A DNA stretch of 64,000 nt from Fibrobacter sp. UWR3 (GCF_900143055.1 NZ_FRCW01000001.1:1-64000), one strand, 5' to 3'; positions 52,263 to 61,036 are shown, counted from the stretch's first letter. Made by a program: numbers and translations. Notes: generated from the letters alone by a model not told the origin.

Positions 52263-53585
52263 ATGAGTCAAAGAATCGTATGCAAGTTCGGCGGCAGCTC
52301 TGTCGCCGATGCCGGCCAGTTCAAGAAGATCAAGGCCATCGTTGAATCCGACAAGAACCGCAAGGTCATCGTCGTTTCCGCCCCCGGCAAGCGCAATCCT
52401 AAGGAAACCAAGCTTACCGACCTCCTCTACAGCACCTACGACCTCGCCTCCAAGGGCCTCGACTTTTCGACCCCGTGGAACCTGATCCGTCAGCGCTACG
52501 ACGAAATCTGCAAGGACCTCGGTCTCGAAGACAAGCTGACCGAAGACCTCGACAGCCTCGAGGACAAGCTGAAGAACCACCCCGAATCCGTCAGCACCGA
52601 CTTCCTCGTGAGCCGTGGCGAATTCCTGTGCGCCCGCCTCATGGCCAAGTACCTGGGCGCAAACTTCGTGGATACCTTTCCGCTGATTACCTTCGATGAC
52701 AAGTACCGCATTGTCCCGAAGACCTACGAAGACATCGCGAAGGCCCTCTCCGACGAGAACCAGCTTTACGTGCTGCCGGGCTTCTACGGCGCAAACCTCC
52801 GTGGCGAAGTCAAGACCTTCAGCCGTGGCGGTTCCGACATTACGGGCGCCATCCTCGCTAACGGCATCGATGCCGCCAAGTACGAGAACTGGACCGACGT
52901 CTCGGGCATGCTCATGGCTGACCCGCGCATTGTGGAAAATCCGCTGCCCATTGAATACGTGAGCTACCGCGAAATCCGCGAACTCGCTTATTCCGGCGCT
53001 TCCGTGCTTCACGACGAATCTATCGCTCCGTGCCGCGCCAAGAAGATTCCTATCAATATCCGCAACACGAACCGCCCCGAAGACGCGGGCACCATCATCG
53101 GCCCCACTCCGGAAGAAGCGAAGCTCCCGATTACGGGTGTCGCCGGCCGCAAGGGCTTCTCGATGATCTACATCGAAAAGTCCATGATGAACAAGGAAGT
53201 CGGTTTCGGTCGCCGCGTGCTCGCCGTGCTCGAAAGCGAAGGCCTCTCCTACGAACTGTGCCCGAGCGCCATCGACTCCATGAGCATCGTGGTGGATAGC
53301 AAGGCCCTCGACGCCGTGCAGGACGTGGTCCTCGAAGACATCACGCAGCAGATGCGCCCCGACCGTATCAAGGTCTTCCCGGGCATCTCGCTCATCGCGA
53401 CTGTCGGTCACGGCATGACGAACAAGATCGGTGTGGCTGCAAAGCTCTTCACCGCTCTCGCCGACAACAAGGTAAACGTCCGCATCATCGACCAGGGTTC
53501 TTCGCAGATCAACATCATCACCGGTGTTGACGAAGCCGATACCGAGAAGGCCATCAAGGCCATCTACGGCGCATTCGTGAAATAA
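52263..53585 (+). CDS. lysC: Aspartate kinase
   Basis: The 440-residue enzyme phosphorylates aspartate, the first step to lysine, threonine, methionine and diaminopimelate. It has KFGGSS (8-13), the SRGGSDITGA ATP-site motif, and two ACT domains in the last 140 residues (MNKEVGFGRRVLAVLESEGL, then VRIIDQGSSQINII). No homoserine dehydrogenase is fused. AAAGGA precedes the ATG; the open frame upstream lies in the structured leader. Confidence 0.96.
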   Translation: MSQRIVCKFGGSSVADAGQFKKIKAIVESDKNRKVIVVSAPGKRNPKETKLTDLLYSTYDLASKGLDFSTPWNLIRQRYDEICKDLGLEDKLTEDLDSLEDKLKNHPESVSTDFLVSRGEFLCARLMAKYLGANFVDTFPLITFDDKYRIVPKTYEDIAKALSDENQLYVLPGFYGANLRGEVKTFSRGGSDITGAILANGIDAAKYENWTDVSGMLMADPRIVENPLPIEYVSYREIRELAYSGASVLHDESIAPCRAKKIPINIRNTNRPEDAGTIIGPTPEEAKLPITGVAGRKGFSMIYIEKSMMNKEVGFGRRVLAVLESEGLSYELCPSAIDSMSIVVDSKALDAVQDVVLEDITQQMRPDRIKVFPGISLIATVGHGMTNKIGVAAKLFTALADNKVNVRIIDQGSSQINIITGVDEADTEKAIKAIYGAFVK

Positions 53586-53619
53586 AGGTCCCTGAGCCTG
53601 CCGAAGGGCCTTTGCGAAC

Positions 53620-53664
53620 GTCATCCTGAGCGGAGGCGCATAGCGCCGAAGTCGAAGGATCCAG
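53620..53664. repeat. REP-like palindromic repeat, copy 2
   Basis: Starts GTCATCCTGAGCG, has the stem GGCGC-ATA-GCGCC, and ends GTCGAAGGATCCAG. A related short palindromic piece (CCTGAGCCTGCCGAAGG) lies just before it at 53591-53607. Shares both ends with 46501-46546. Confidence 0.8.
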
Positions 53665-53678
53665 ACCCGCATTAAACC

Positions 53679-53710
53679 GCCCCCGACTATCACGGCCGGG
53701 GGTGTTTTTT
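53679..53710 (+). terminator. Rho-independent terminator after lysC
   Basis: GCCCCCG and CGGGGGT pair across an 11-base loop that can add further pairs, followed by G and six T. Confidence 0.8.
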
Positions 53711-53738
53711 ATATATATTACAATCGGAGGTACAAACC

Positions 53739-53990
53739 ATGTCACATTGTCGTTTTTGCGGTTCATCCAGTCACGGGAGCGGTTGCTCCTACAGCCCCAC
53801 CGGCAAGCATGTCCATATCGCGGACTCTTCGAGTTGCATCTACTGCGGCTCGTCCAGTTATGGCTCGTGCAGCTATAGCCCCACCGGCAATCACAAGCAT
53901 GGTCACGGTAACGACAAGTGCGCCTACTGCGGCTCGACTAGTTATGGCTCCGGCTGTAGTTATAGCCCGACAGGGAAACACGAGCATTAG
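53739..53990 (+). CDS. Cys/His-rich triple-repeat small protein
   Basis: The 83-residue protein consists almost wholly of three repeats of about 26 residues: C-x2-CGS[ST]S[HY]GS(G)-CSYSPTG[KN]H-x-H. Each has three Cys and one to three His, a set that could bind one metal ion. There is no signal peptide. It is preceded by CGGAGGT at good spacing and followed after 8 bases by a membrane-protein gene. I know of similar repeats only in uncharacterised proteins; metal binding is inferred. Confidence 0.8.
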   Translation: MSHCRFCGSSSHGSGCSYSPTGKHVHIADSSSCIYCGSSSYGSCSYSPTGNHKHGHGNDKCAYCGSTSYGSGCSYSPTGKHEH

Positions 53991-53998
53991 GACTTGTG

Positions 53999-54790
53999 AT
54001 GAACCTTGACTTGCTTAGAGTTTTCGGCATCCTGATTGCCGTGCACGAGTTAAATAGACTCATGAGGCTCTTGTTGCAGGTTACTATGGTGGGGTTTGAA
54101 GAGGGCGAGTCCTTTACGGATATTGCTCCGATGATTCTCGCAAGTGTCGCCATTATTCTCGTGGGGATAATCGTGTTCGCAAAAAAGAGCGCGAAACTCC
54201 TGAGAGTCTTTTCCGCAATCATGATAATAGTGAGTATTGTTGGCGGTATAAACTTCGCGCGCGTGTATTTGGGCCTTCAATATTCGCCGGGTGTCGGGTT
54301 CCTGCTGCAAAGGCTGGCCGACCACTTTATAAACATGTTTATGGTAGTCTATTTCGTTTCGTTGTTTATGGGGAACATGAAGACTCAGGAAGGGAGCCAC
54401 GTGAATCTGAGCCTGCTCCGGTTCTGCGCCGTAGTATTCTTGGTAGACGGGTTTGGCTTCTTGGTACATATCGGGTACGACCATTCCGTGCCTGTCGTAA
54501 TCATGACTGCGGCTTCGATTGCGGCGGGCATTGTTGCCCTTGCCAAGAATAACACGCTGGTCCTGAAGGCCTTTGCGGTATGTTCAATTCTCTGGCTCCT
54601 GTGGACTCACATTGAATTTGTCCGTATAAACATGTTTGGCGCGTATTACGTTGCCAATGCTATCGTGAGCATAGTTTTCAGTGCGCACCTTGTGGTGTGC
54701 ATCGCAACGTTCTTTATAGATGTAGAAGAAAGCAAGTTCTACCTCCAGAAACTGAAGGCGCTTTTCTTCAAGTGGAAGAATCTTACCTGA
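53999..54790 (+). CDS. Multi-pass membrane protein, unknown
   Basis: The 263-residue protein has about seven hydrophobic segments in pairs (for example ILASVAIILVGIIVFA and AVVFLVDGFGFLVHIG). No family recognised. A GTG 3 bases upstream is an alternative start; AGGA lies 7 bases before the ATG. It probably forms an operon with the Cys/His-rich protein, so the two may act together at the membrane. Confidence 0.7.
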   Translation: MNLDLLRVFGILIAVHELNRLMRLLLQVTMVGFEEGESFTDIAPMILASVAIILVGIIVFAKKSAKLLRVFSAIMIIVSIVGGINFARVYLGLQYSPGVGFLLQRLADHFINMFMVVYFVSLFMGNMKTQEGSHVNLSLLRFCAVVFLVDGFGFLVHIGYDHSVPVVIMTAASIAAGIVALAKNNTLVLKAFAVCSILWLLWTHIEFVRINMFGAYYVANAIVSIVFSAHLVVCIATFFIDVEESKFYLQKLKALFFKWKNLT

Positions 54791-54838
54791 TTTATTCCGA
54801 TTTGTTACGTTAGACAATTTTGCTATAGTGCATTTTAT

Positions 54839-54924
54839 GCGCTATAATTCTCTAAATGTGTAAAAAAATACAAGATTTAGAGCGTTATAAGCACTTTTTA
54901 GCGTTATAATTCTCTAAATATGTA
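54839..54924. repeat. Direct and inverted repeats between convergent genes
   Basis: GCGCTATAATTCTCTAAAT at 54839 and GCGTTATAATTCTCTAAAT at 54901 are near-identical; between them ATTTAGAGCGTTATAAGC (54875-54892) is a related copy in the opposite orientation. The set can form alternative hairpins and may end transcription on either strand. Confidence 0.75.
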
Positions 54925-54944
54925 TTTTTTCTGAATTCTAAACT

Positions 54945-56105
54945 TTACCGCTTCTTCACGGTCCTGACGGCGGGGCTTATTTTCTTTTCGTCGGTGCCGA
55001 GGTAGCGGCCCTGCATGTCGAACATGCGGGCGTTGGCTGCGCGTCGGGTTTCGTAATATTCGCGTGGTATCGCAATGCCGGTTGTGGAATCGGGTGACGC
55101 AGGCTCCATGCTCGATTCCAGATTCCACTTCTCGAGGGAATCGAGTCCCGCGTTCCCGAGCACGGCCAAGTCATAGCCGATGACCTTCAAAGCCCCCGCG
55201 GCGTAAGCGGTGTCGAGCTGTTCCGAAATTCTTGCACTGTCTGCGAGTGCGTGCGAGTCGTCGGTGCGGAACAGTTCCAGGTCTACCCAGAATTCAATCC
55301 CGTATTGCTTGCAGGCGCTTGCAACCGCCCGCTCGTAGTTGCCTACGGTCGCGGTTTCAGCATGGTGCTTGCCTGCGTCGCTCGCGCCTACGCCATCCTG
55401 CACGGCGATTACGTCGGGCTTGAATCCTGTGGAAAAAAGTTTCTCGAAAAACGATTGCAGCTTTGCGGGCGATTCTAGATTCTGGTTGTAGAAGGGTGCG
55501 GCCATCACCTTCCAGCCCTTAGCCTGTGCGGCTTCGGTGACCGGTTTCAAGAAGTGCTTCGTAAGCATTTCCGGCGTCGCGTCATCGCGCAGGCCGTCCC
55601 AGTAGTAGCGCGCGATCTCTTGCGGGATGTACACGCCCTCGACGACGGTCTCGCTCCCGTACAGCGCATAAATTTCTTCGAGCACCTTCAGGTTGCGTGC
55701 AGACAAAGTATCGAGCTGCTCGGCGGTCGGTGGCGTGTACCAGTTGTCGCCATTGTAGTAAAGCCCGAGCCAGACCCTGGTCCCGGTGGCCTTCGCCGCC
55801 TCGATGCTTTTGGGAAAAAGTTCGTTGTTCTTGTACTGCGTGTTCTGCAAAAAGTCCAGTTGCGAGGGGTAGTACAAGTGTGTCGCTTCGACGGCGGCAT
55901 ACTGCAACACGACCTCGTCCATCCCGAGTGCGTGCAGGCGCTGGTGCATGTGCGTGATGGAATCTTGCGGGTAGTAGGCGGTGGACCAGCCCGCATCGAA
56001 AACACCCGCGAACCCCACGGCATGGGCGGTACCGGCAAGCGGCCCGACAGCTCCGCACAAGAGCGCGGGAAGCATGAGTCGGAATATGTGCTGCGAGATG
56101 GACAT
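54945..56105 (-). CDS. DUF4434-like secreted protein, glycosidase-type barrel
   Basis: The 386-residue protein has a signal peptide (LMLPALLCGAVGPLAGTAHA, about 10-29). It continues with VFDAGWSTAYYPQDSI, GLYYNGDNWYTP, GVYIPQEIARYYWDGL and KVMAAPFYNQN, consistent with DUF4434, a TIM-barrel family related to glycoside hydrolases. Substrate unknown. The last 30 residues (MFDMQGRYLG...AVRTVKKR) look like a short sorting-type tail. A palindrome abuts its start codon. Confidence 0.78.
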   Translation of the reverse strand: MSISQHIFRLMLPALLCGAVGPLAGTAHAVGFAGVFDAGWSTAYYPQDSITHMHQRLHALGMDEVVLQYAAVEATHLYYPSQLDFLQNTQYKNNELFPKSIEAAKATGTRVWLGLYYNGDNWYTPPTAEQLDTLSARNLKVLEEIYALYGSETVVEGVYIPQEIARYYWDGLRDDATPEMLTKHFLKPVTEAAQAKGWKVMAAPFYNQNLESPAKLQSFFEKLFSTGFKPDVIAVQDGVGASDAGKHHAETATVGNYERAVASACKQYGIEFWVDLELFRTDDSHALADSARISEQLDTAYAAGALKVIGYDLAVLGNAGLDSLEKWNLESSMEPASPDSTTGIAIPREYYETRRAANARMFDMQGRYLGTDEKKISPAVRTVKKR

Positions 56106-56106
56106 A

Positions 56107-56130
56107 CCCGAAATATATACTTATTTCGGG
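56107..56130. promoter_or_regulatory. Palindrome touching the start of the DUF4434 gene
   Basis: CCCGAAATA and TATTTCGGG form perfect 9-bp arms around a 6-base centre. On the minus strand it ends one base before the ATG at 56105, so the site overlaps where a ribosome site or promoter should be. Confidence 0.5.
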
Positions 56131-56159
56131 CGAAAGGCACGATTCTCGTATCGGTGACG

Positions 56160-57908
56160 TTATTCCAGCGCGGCCATCACGTCTTCCACAATCTGCTTGG
56201 GCGTGAGGCGGTTCCTTTCCATGAGTTCGCCGTAAGGCACCTTGTCGTAGAATTCCTTCTTGAGGCCTTTTACGAGTACGCGCATGTCGCTGTTGCCGTA
56301 GAAGCGGGCGATCTTTTCGCCGAAGCCGCCGTCAATCACACCGTTTTCGAGCGTCACGACTACCTGGTGGTCGGCGCGCAGGCCGTCCAACACTTCGCGG
56401 TCCACACCCGTTGCAAATCGCGGGTTGATGATGGTCGCGTCGATTCCCTGCTTGGCGAGTTCTGCTGCGACTTCTTCGGCGAGGGCGTAATAGCTGCCGA
56501 GACCGATAAGGGCGACCTTGCTTCCGCGCTTGTCAACCTTGAATGTGTTGAGCTTGGAGTAATCAGTGTCGATTTTTACGCTGCGGTGCGCAACCCCGTT
56601 CGGGATGCGGATGGCCATGGGGTGTTCTGTCTGGTCAATGGCGTAGTCCATCATGGCGATTGCCTCTTCCACACAAGTCGGGCAGAGGTAAACCAGGTTC
56701 GGGATGTTGCTCATCATCGGGATGTCGAAAATGCAGAGGTGCGTGGTGTCGTTCATACCGTCGGCGCCGGACATGGTAATGAGCAGTGTGGCCGGATTGT
56801 TGTTCGCGCACAAATCCTGCGAGAGCTGGTCGTAGGTGCGCTGGATAAACGTGCTGTGTGTGCTGTACACGGGCTTTGCGCCGCCCTTCGCGAGTCCGGA
56901 GGCGAGTGCGACGGCGTGCTCTTCAGCGATGCCCACGTCAATGAATTGCTTGCCCGCCGCTTTACGCTGCTCGGCAAAGAACCCGATGCCTGCGGGCACG
57001 GCGGAATGGATTACGACGATTTTCGGGTCGGCCTTGATTTTTTTCATCAGGTAGTCGCCGAGGATTGCACCGTAAGATTCGCCGCTGCCCCAGTCCACCA
57101 CGCCGGTCGGGATGTCGAAGGGAGCCGCCCAGTGGAAGCCTTCCTTCGCGTTTTCGGCGAAGCTGTAGCCCTTGCCCTTGAGCGTGTGGATGTGCACCAC
57201 CACGGGCTTTGTGGAATCTTTCACCTGCTTGAATGCCGCGATAAGCGATTCGATGTCGTTACCTTGTTCTACATACAGGTAGTCAAAGCCGAGGCTCTTG
57301 AAATAGTTGTTTTCGCTCTTGCCCTGGGTGGCGCGGAGTTCCGCGAGGCTCCCGTAAAGCCCGCCGTGGTTTTCGGCGATGGACATTTCGTTGTCGTTTA
57401 CGACCACGATAAAGTTGGTCGCGTATTCACCGGCGTTGTCGAGGCCTTCGAATGCTTCACCGCCGCTTAGGGAACCGTCACCGATGACGGCGATGACGTT
57501 GCCCTTTTCGCCCTTGATATCGCGGGCGGTTGCAAGCCCGAGCGCAAGGCTCACCGAGGTTGAAGTGTGGCCAATCATGAACTGGTCGTGTTCGCTTTCG
57601 CAAGGTTCGGTGTAACCTGTGACGCTCCAGTACTTTTCCGGATTCAGGAACGCTTCGGCGCGGCCTGTCAAAATCTTGTGCGTGTAGCTCTGGTGGCTAA
57701 CATCGTAGACAATCTTGTCCTTGGGCGATTCAAATACATAGTGCAATGCGATGGTCGGTTCCATGAATCCAAGGTTCGGGCCCAGGTGTCCGCCACATTT
57801 TGAAATTTTGTTCAAAAGCGCCGTGCGAATCTCGCCGGCCAGCGCCTTCAGGCTTTCCGCGTCCATCTTCTTCACATCTCTCGGGGATGCAATCTTTTCA
57901 ATTAACAT
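56160..57908 (-). CDS. dxs: 1-Deoxy-D-xylulose-5-phosphate synthase, short form
   Basis: The 582-residue thiamine-diphosphate enzyme joins pyruvate and glyceraldehyde 3-phosphate in the MEP isoprenoid pathway. It has DVSHQSYTHKILTGR (69-83), the ThDP motif starting GDGSLSGG (143-150) with the Asn at about 171, and a transketolase-like C-terminal half. It is shorter than the usual 620-640 residues. ATG at 57908 is preferred over a frame opening 13 codons upstream. It is followed by the DUF4434 gene on the same strand. Confidence 0.9.
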   Translation of the reverse strand: MLIEKIASPRDVKKMDAESLKALAGEIRTALLNKISKCGGHLGPNLGFMEPTIALHYVFESPKDKIVYDVSHQSYTHKILTGRAEAFLNPEKYWSVTGYTEPCESEHDQFMIGHTSTSVSLALGLATARDIKGEKGNVIAVIGDGSLSGGEAFEGLDNAGEYATNFIVVVNDNEMSIAENHGGLYGSLAELRATQGKSENNYFKSLGFDYLYVEQGNDIESLIAAFKQVKDSTKPVVVHIHTLKGKGYSFAENAKEGFHWAAPFDIPTGVVDWGSGESYGAILGDYLMKKIKADPKIVVIHSAVPAGIGFFAEQRKAAGKQFIDVGIAEEHAVALASGLAKGGAKPVYSTHSTFIQRTYDQLSQDLCANNNPATLLITMSGADGMNDTTHLCIFDIPMMSNIPNLVYLCPTCVEEAIAMMDYAIDQTEHPMAIRIPNGVAHRSVKIDTDYSKLNTFKVDKRGSKVALIGLGSYYALAEEVAAELAKQGIDATIINPRFATGVDREVLDGLRADHQVVVTLENGVIDGGFGEKIARFYGNSDMRVLVKGLKKEFYDKVPYGELMERNRLTPKQIVEDVMAALE

Positions 57909-58031
57909 AGGGTACCGTCTTAAAGTTGTTCTAAAGTAAATATACAACCTGCTGCGCTTTTTATTCTTCCCGAAAACACTTTTTCTGGTTCTTACAGGAA
58001 ACAGGCGATATCATTTATTATTTTTTCTCCT

Positions 58032-58658
58032 ATGCGTCGCGTTTTATCATTGCTCGCTGGGCTTTTCCTTGCTGTGCTCTTTGTTGCCTGCTCCGAGTCG
58101 TTCACCGACCCGCGCGATGGCCAGAGCTACGACGTAGTAAAGATTGGTGGCCTCACCTGGTTTGCGGAGAACCTGAATTTCGTGACCGAGGGGAGCGTGT
58201 GCCCCGAGGGCGACAACCGCAACTGCGATAAGTACGGAAGGCTCTATACTTGGGACGATGCGAGCACGGCGTGCCCCGGAGGCTGGCATCTCCCGGACAG
58301 CGCGGACTTTGCATCGCTTATTACGGAGGCGGGCGGCGCGGATTTTGCGAGCGGCATGGCAGTCGCGGGCGAAAAACTAAAGTCCACCGGCGGGTGGTTC
58401 AAGAAGGGGAACGGTACCGACGCGTTCGGCTTTAACGTGCTCCCCGCAGGTTATCGCGGCGCCGTTTATGAAGGCGAGTGCGGCGCACTTGCCGGCGGTA
58501 CATACGACGGTATCGGCGGTTACGCCTATTTCTGGAGTGCGACCGCCACGCCCGACGATCTCGCGTATTACCTGTTCCTTGATTTCAGCAGCAAGGCCGC
58601 AAGCATGAACGCCTTCCCCAAGGGGGACTTCCGTTCCGTGCGCTGTGTTTACAGGTAG
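58032..58658 (+). CDS. FISUMP-domain lipoprotein, small
   Basis: The 208-residue lipoprotein (signal ending LAVLFVAC, lipid Cys20) consists almost only of a FISUMP domain: FTDPRDGQSYDVVKIGGLTW, FAENLNF, KYGRLYTWDDA, CPGGWHLPDSADF, and GDFRSVRCVYR at the end. It lacks the serine linker of the larger protein at 40429. Its end overlaps by 10 bases the convergent gene at 58649. Confidence 0.88.
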   Translation: MRRVLSLLAGLFLAVLFVACSESFTDPRDGQSYDVVKIGGLTWFAENLNFVTEGSVCPEGDNRNCDKYGRLYTWDDASTACPGGWHLPDSADFASLITEAGGADFASGMAVAGEKLKSTGGWFKKGNGTDAFGFNVLPAGYRGAVYEGECGALAGGTYDGIGGYAYFWSATATPDDLAYYLFLDFSSKAASMNAFPKGDFRSVRCVYR

Positions 58659-59464
58659 AGGCTTATGCCACCGGTAACACCTACGTTGTCGTGCCAATCG
58701 GAAGTGCCTATATAAGTGAAGACTCCGCCTACGCTGAATTCGAGCCAGCGGTTGAGTCTGTAGCCTGCAGTGAGATACCCTGTCGCAATGCCAGGGGTGT
58801 CCAGATGAATGCCCTCGATTTCGGAATTCGGACCGTAGGAACTTACGCTCAGGTTGAAGAATAGCTTGTCGAAATAGAACCCGGCGTATAGTCCCGCAAA
58901 AAAGCTTGCATTAAAACGGGAAGTGTGGTCGCCGATAGTCTTGCACTCGCCGTCATCATCTCCGCAGTCTTCGCCCGTCTCTCCCCAGTATTCTAGGTCG
59001 CTGTATTGGCTGTATGTCCCGATGAACGTGCCGAATTCAAAGTGCGTGAAGTTTGCGCCCATCGTGAGGTGCGAAAAGAGGCCGTCCTTGTAACCGAGGC
59101 CACCTCCAACCACGAAACTCTTGCCTTTATAGAGGTAGTCGATTTTTCCGCTGAAGTCGAGGCCGCCCATCTCGTACGCGGCATCCTTGAACTTTATCTC
59201 TTTTTCAAAAAGCCTATCGAAATCTGCGGTTTCATATATGTCTTCGGAGATGTCCACGTTCTTTTCTGCATTGTAGTTGACCTTCGCCGTGAATCTCCAC
59301 GATGAGGAATTGGGTGCCTGCTGGGTGTTTGCGCCATGTACTTCCGGTGCCTCGGATGCCGTCATCCGGAACTTGTGTATTTGCGTCGTGACGCACCCCG
59401 TGGTAAGCAGGGCTGTCAATGCGTAAATGACTAGTGCTGTTGTTCGTGCGAATTTCATGCGCAT
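58649..59464 (-). CDS. Lipoprotein, beta-barrel-like, unknown
   Basis: This protein of 271 residues (or 269 from the second ATG) has a lipoprotein signal ending ALLTTGC (lipid Cys24). The mature part alternates in a barrel-like way with many Gly and aromatics (KSFVVGGGLGYKDGLFSHLT, FNASFFAGLYAGFYFDKLFF) and ends VGVTGGISLYL. It is similar in plan to the lipoprotein at 27500, but I see no clear shared motif. Family unknown. Confidence 0.68.
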   Translation of the reverse strand: MRMKFARTTALVIYALTALLTTGCVTTQIHKFRMTASEAPEVHGANTQQAPNSSSWRFTAKVNYNAEKNVDISEDIYETADFDRLFEKEIKFKDAAYEMGGLDFSGKIDYLYKGKSFVVGGGLGYKDGLFSHLTMGANFTHFEFGTFIGTYSQYSDLEYWGETGEDCGDDDGECKTIGDHTSRFNASFFAGLYAGFYFDKLFFNLSVSSYGPNSEIEGIHLDTPGIATGYLTAGYRLNRWLEFSVGGVFTYIGTSDWHDNVGVTGGISLYL

Positions 59465-59546
59465 AAGGTAAGAAATTGCCTCTGCACGGTCAATAATGCA
59501 GGCTAATCTTTACGATAGGCGGCAAATTGCACGGATAAAGCGGGCT

Positions 59547-60917
59547 CTAGTAGAACAGCTTCACGAGCAGTGTACCCACGATGGTCGAGACGATGACGCT
59601 CACGAGGCCCGGCCGCATAAAGCTATGGTTCAACAGGTACTTGCCGATGACGGTTGTGCCCGAGCGGTCGAAGTTCACGGTCGCAATGTCCGAGGGGTAG
59701 TTCGGGATAAAGAAATACCCGTACACGCTCGGTAACACGCCTAGGAGCACAGGACCTTCGATGCCGAGGCTATAGGCGAGCGGGAGCATGGCGACCACCA
59801 CCGCGCCCTGCGAGTTGATGAGCACACTCACCGCGAAGAACGCAAACGCGATGGCCCACGGGTAATGCTGCACGATGTCCTTGAGGCCGCCCTGCATCAC
59901 GTCCATGTAGTTCGCGAAGTAGGTATCGGCAAGCCAGGCAATCCCGTAAATCGCGACGACGGCGACCATGCCGCTCTGCCACACGGCGCCCGCCACGGCC
60001 TTCTTGGGACTCGCCTTGCAGCAGATAATCATGAACGCCGCGGCCGTTATCATCACAATTTGGATGATGATGTTCATGGCGAGCGGCTTCATTTGCGCCA
60101 CGCCGTCAATTACTTTACCTGTAGGGAACTTGGGGCGAATGTCGTGGCCCGCAATCTGCATAATGGAGAAGAATACGATGACGGCGAGAGCACCGAGGAA
60201 AATGAACACGGCGCGCTTCGCTTCCTTGGAGACTTCCTTGTCGAGCACGGAAGCGGTATTCCCGTACATGTATTCCTTCATCTGCGGGTCCTTGAGGCGG
60301 GCCTGGAATGCGGGGTCCTTGTCGAGGTCGAGCCCGCGCCTGTACGAAACGAGCGCTGCGGCCATGAGCCCGCAGAGGCACGCGGGGATAGTAATCGCGA
60401 TGACCTGCAGGTTGTTGATGTTGAACCCGTTCGCGTTCGAGATAATCACGAACGAGGCGACGGCAGCTGCAATGGGCGAGCAGGTGATACCGACCTGCGA
60501 TGCGACGGAGGCCACGCCGCAGGGGCGTTCCGGGCGGATTCCCTTCTTGAGCGAGATATCGCAGATAATCGGCATGAGGGTGTAAACCACGTGGCCGGTA
60601 CCCACGAGCACCGTGAGGAAGAACGTGCAGAGCGGGGCGAGAATCGTGATGTGGTTCGGATGCTTGCGCAACAGGCGCTCCGCAACCTGGATCAGCCAAT
60701 CCATGCCGCCCGATGCCTGCAATATGCCTGCGCAGGTCACCGCCGCGATGATGATGTAGATAACGTCGGTAGGCGGCTTGCCGGGCTGCAGGCCGAAGCC
60801 GAGTACGAGGATGGCAAGGCCGATTCCCGAAATGGCACCGAGGGCAAGGCTCCCGTAACGGGAACCCACGTAGAGTGCGAGAAGCACAACCAGGAGTTGG
60901 ATTATCATTAACGTCAT
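59547..60917 (-). CDS. dcuB: Anaerobic C4-dicarboxylate transporter, Dcu family
   Basis: The 456-residue inner-membrane protein begins MTLMIIQLLVVLLALYVGSR and contains GTGHVVYTLMPIICDIS, RPERPCGVASVASQVGIT and the C-terminal PNYPSDIATVNFDRSGTT, all typical of DcuA/DcuB, which exchange fumarate, malate, aspartate and succinate. Succinate export suits the fermentation of Fibrobacter. DcuB rather than DcuA is a weak preference. Confidence 0.9.
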   Translation of the reverse strand: MTLMIIQLLVVLLALYVGSRYGSLALGAISGIGLAILVLGFGLQPGKPPTDVIYIIIAAVTCAGILQASGGMDWLIQVAERLLRKHPNHITILAPLCTFFLTVLVGTGHVVYTLMPIICDISLKKGIRPERPCGVASVASQVGITCSPIAAAVASFVIISNANGFNINNLQVIAITIPACLCGLMAAALVSYRRGLDLDKDPAFQARLKDPQMKEYMYGNTASVLDKEVSKEAKRAVFIFLGALAVIVFFSIMQIAGHDIRPKFPTGKVIDGVAQMKPLAMNIIIQIVMITAAAFMIICCKASPKKAVAGAVWQSGMVAVVAIYGIAWLADTYFANYMDVMQGGLKDIVQHYPWAIAFAFFAVSVLINSQGAVVVAMLPLAYSLGIEGPVLLGVLPSVYGYFFIPNYPSDIATVNFDRSGTTVIGKYLLNHSFMRPGLVSVIVSTIVGTLLVKLFY

Positions 60918-61007
60918 ATTTTTAAAATAATCTTTTTCTTGGAAAAAGGGTTGACATTTTTGATAATTCTCCGTAAAAACAGGTCGGCAGTGTAGCCGCC
61001 GGTGAAA

Positions 61008-61036
61008 AAAAAGACCCCGCTAGGCGGAGTTTTTTA
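61008..61036 (-). terminator. Terminator for the 61064 gene
   Basis: On the minus strand the stem made by ACTCCGCC-type and GCGGGGTC sequence is followed by seven or eight T. It lies just after the secreted-protein gene. A near-copy is found at 61814. Confidence 0.75.

Noticed and set aside
52200-52300. A leader peptide starting at the ATG in the lysC leader
   Set aside because: The frame has no ribosome site, no run of Lys, Thr, Ile or Met codons, and runs into lysC out of frame.
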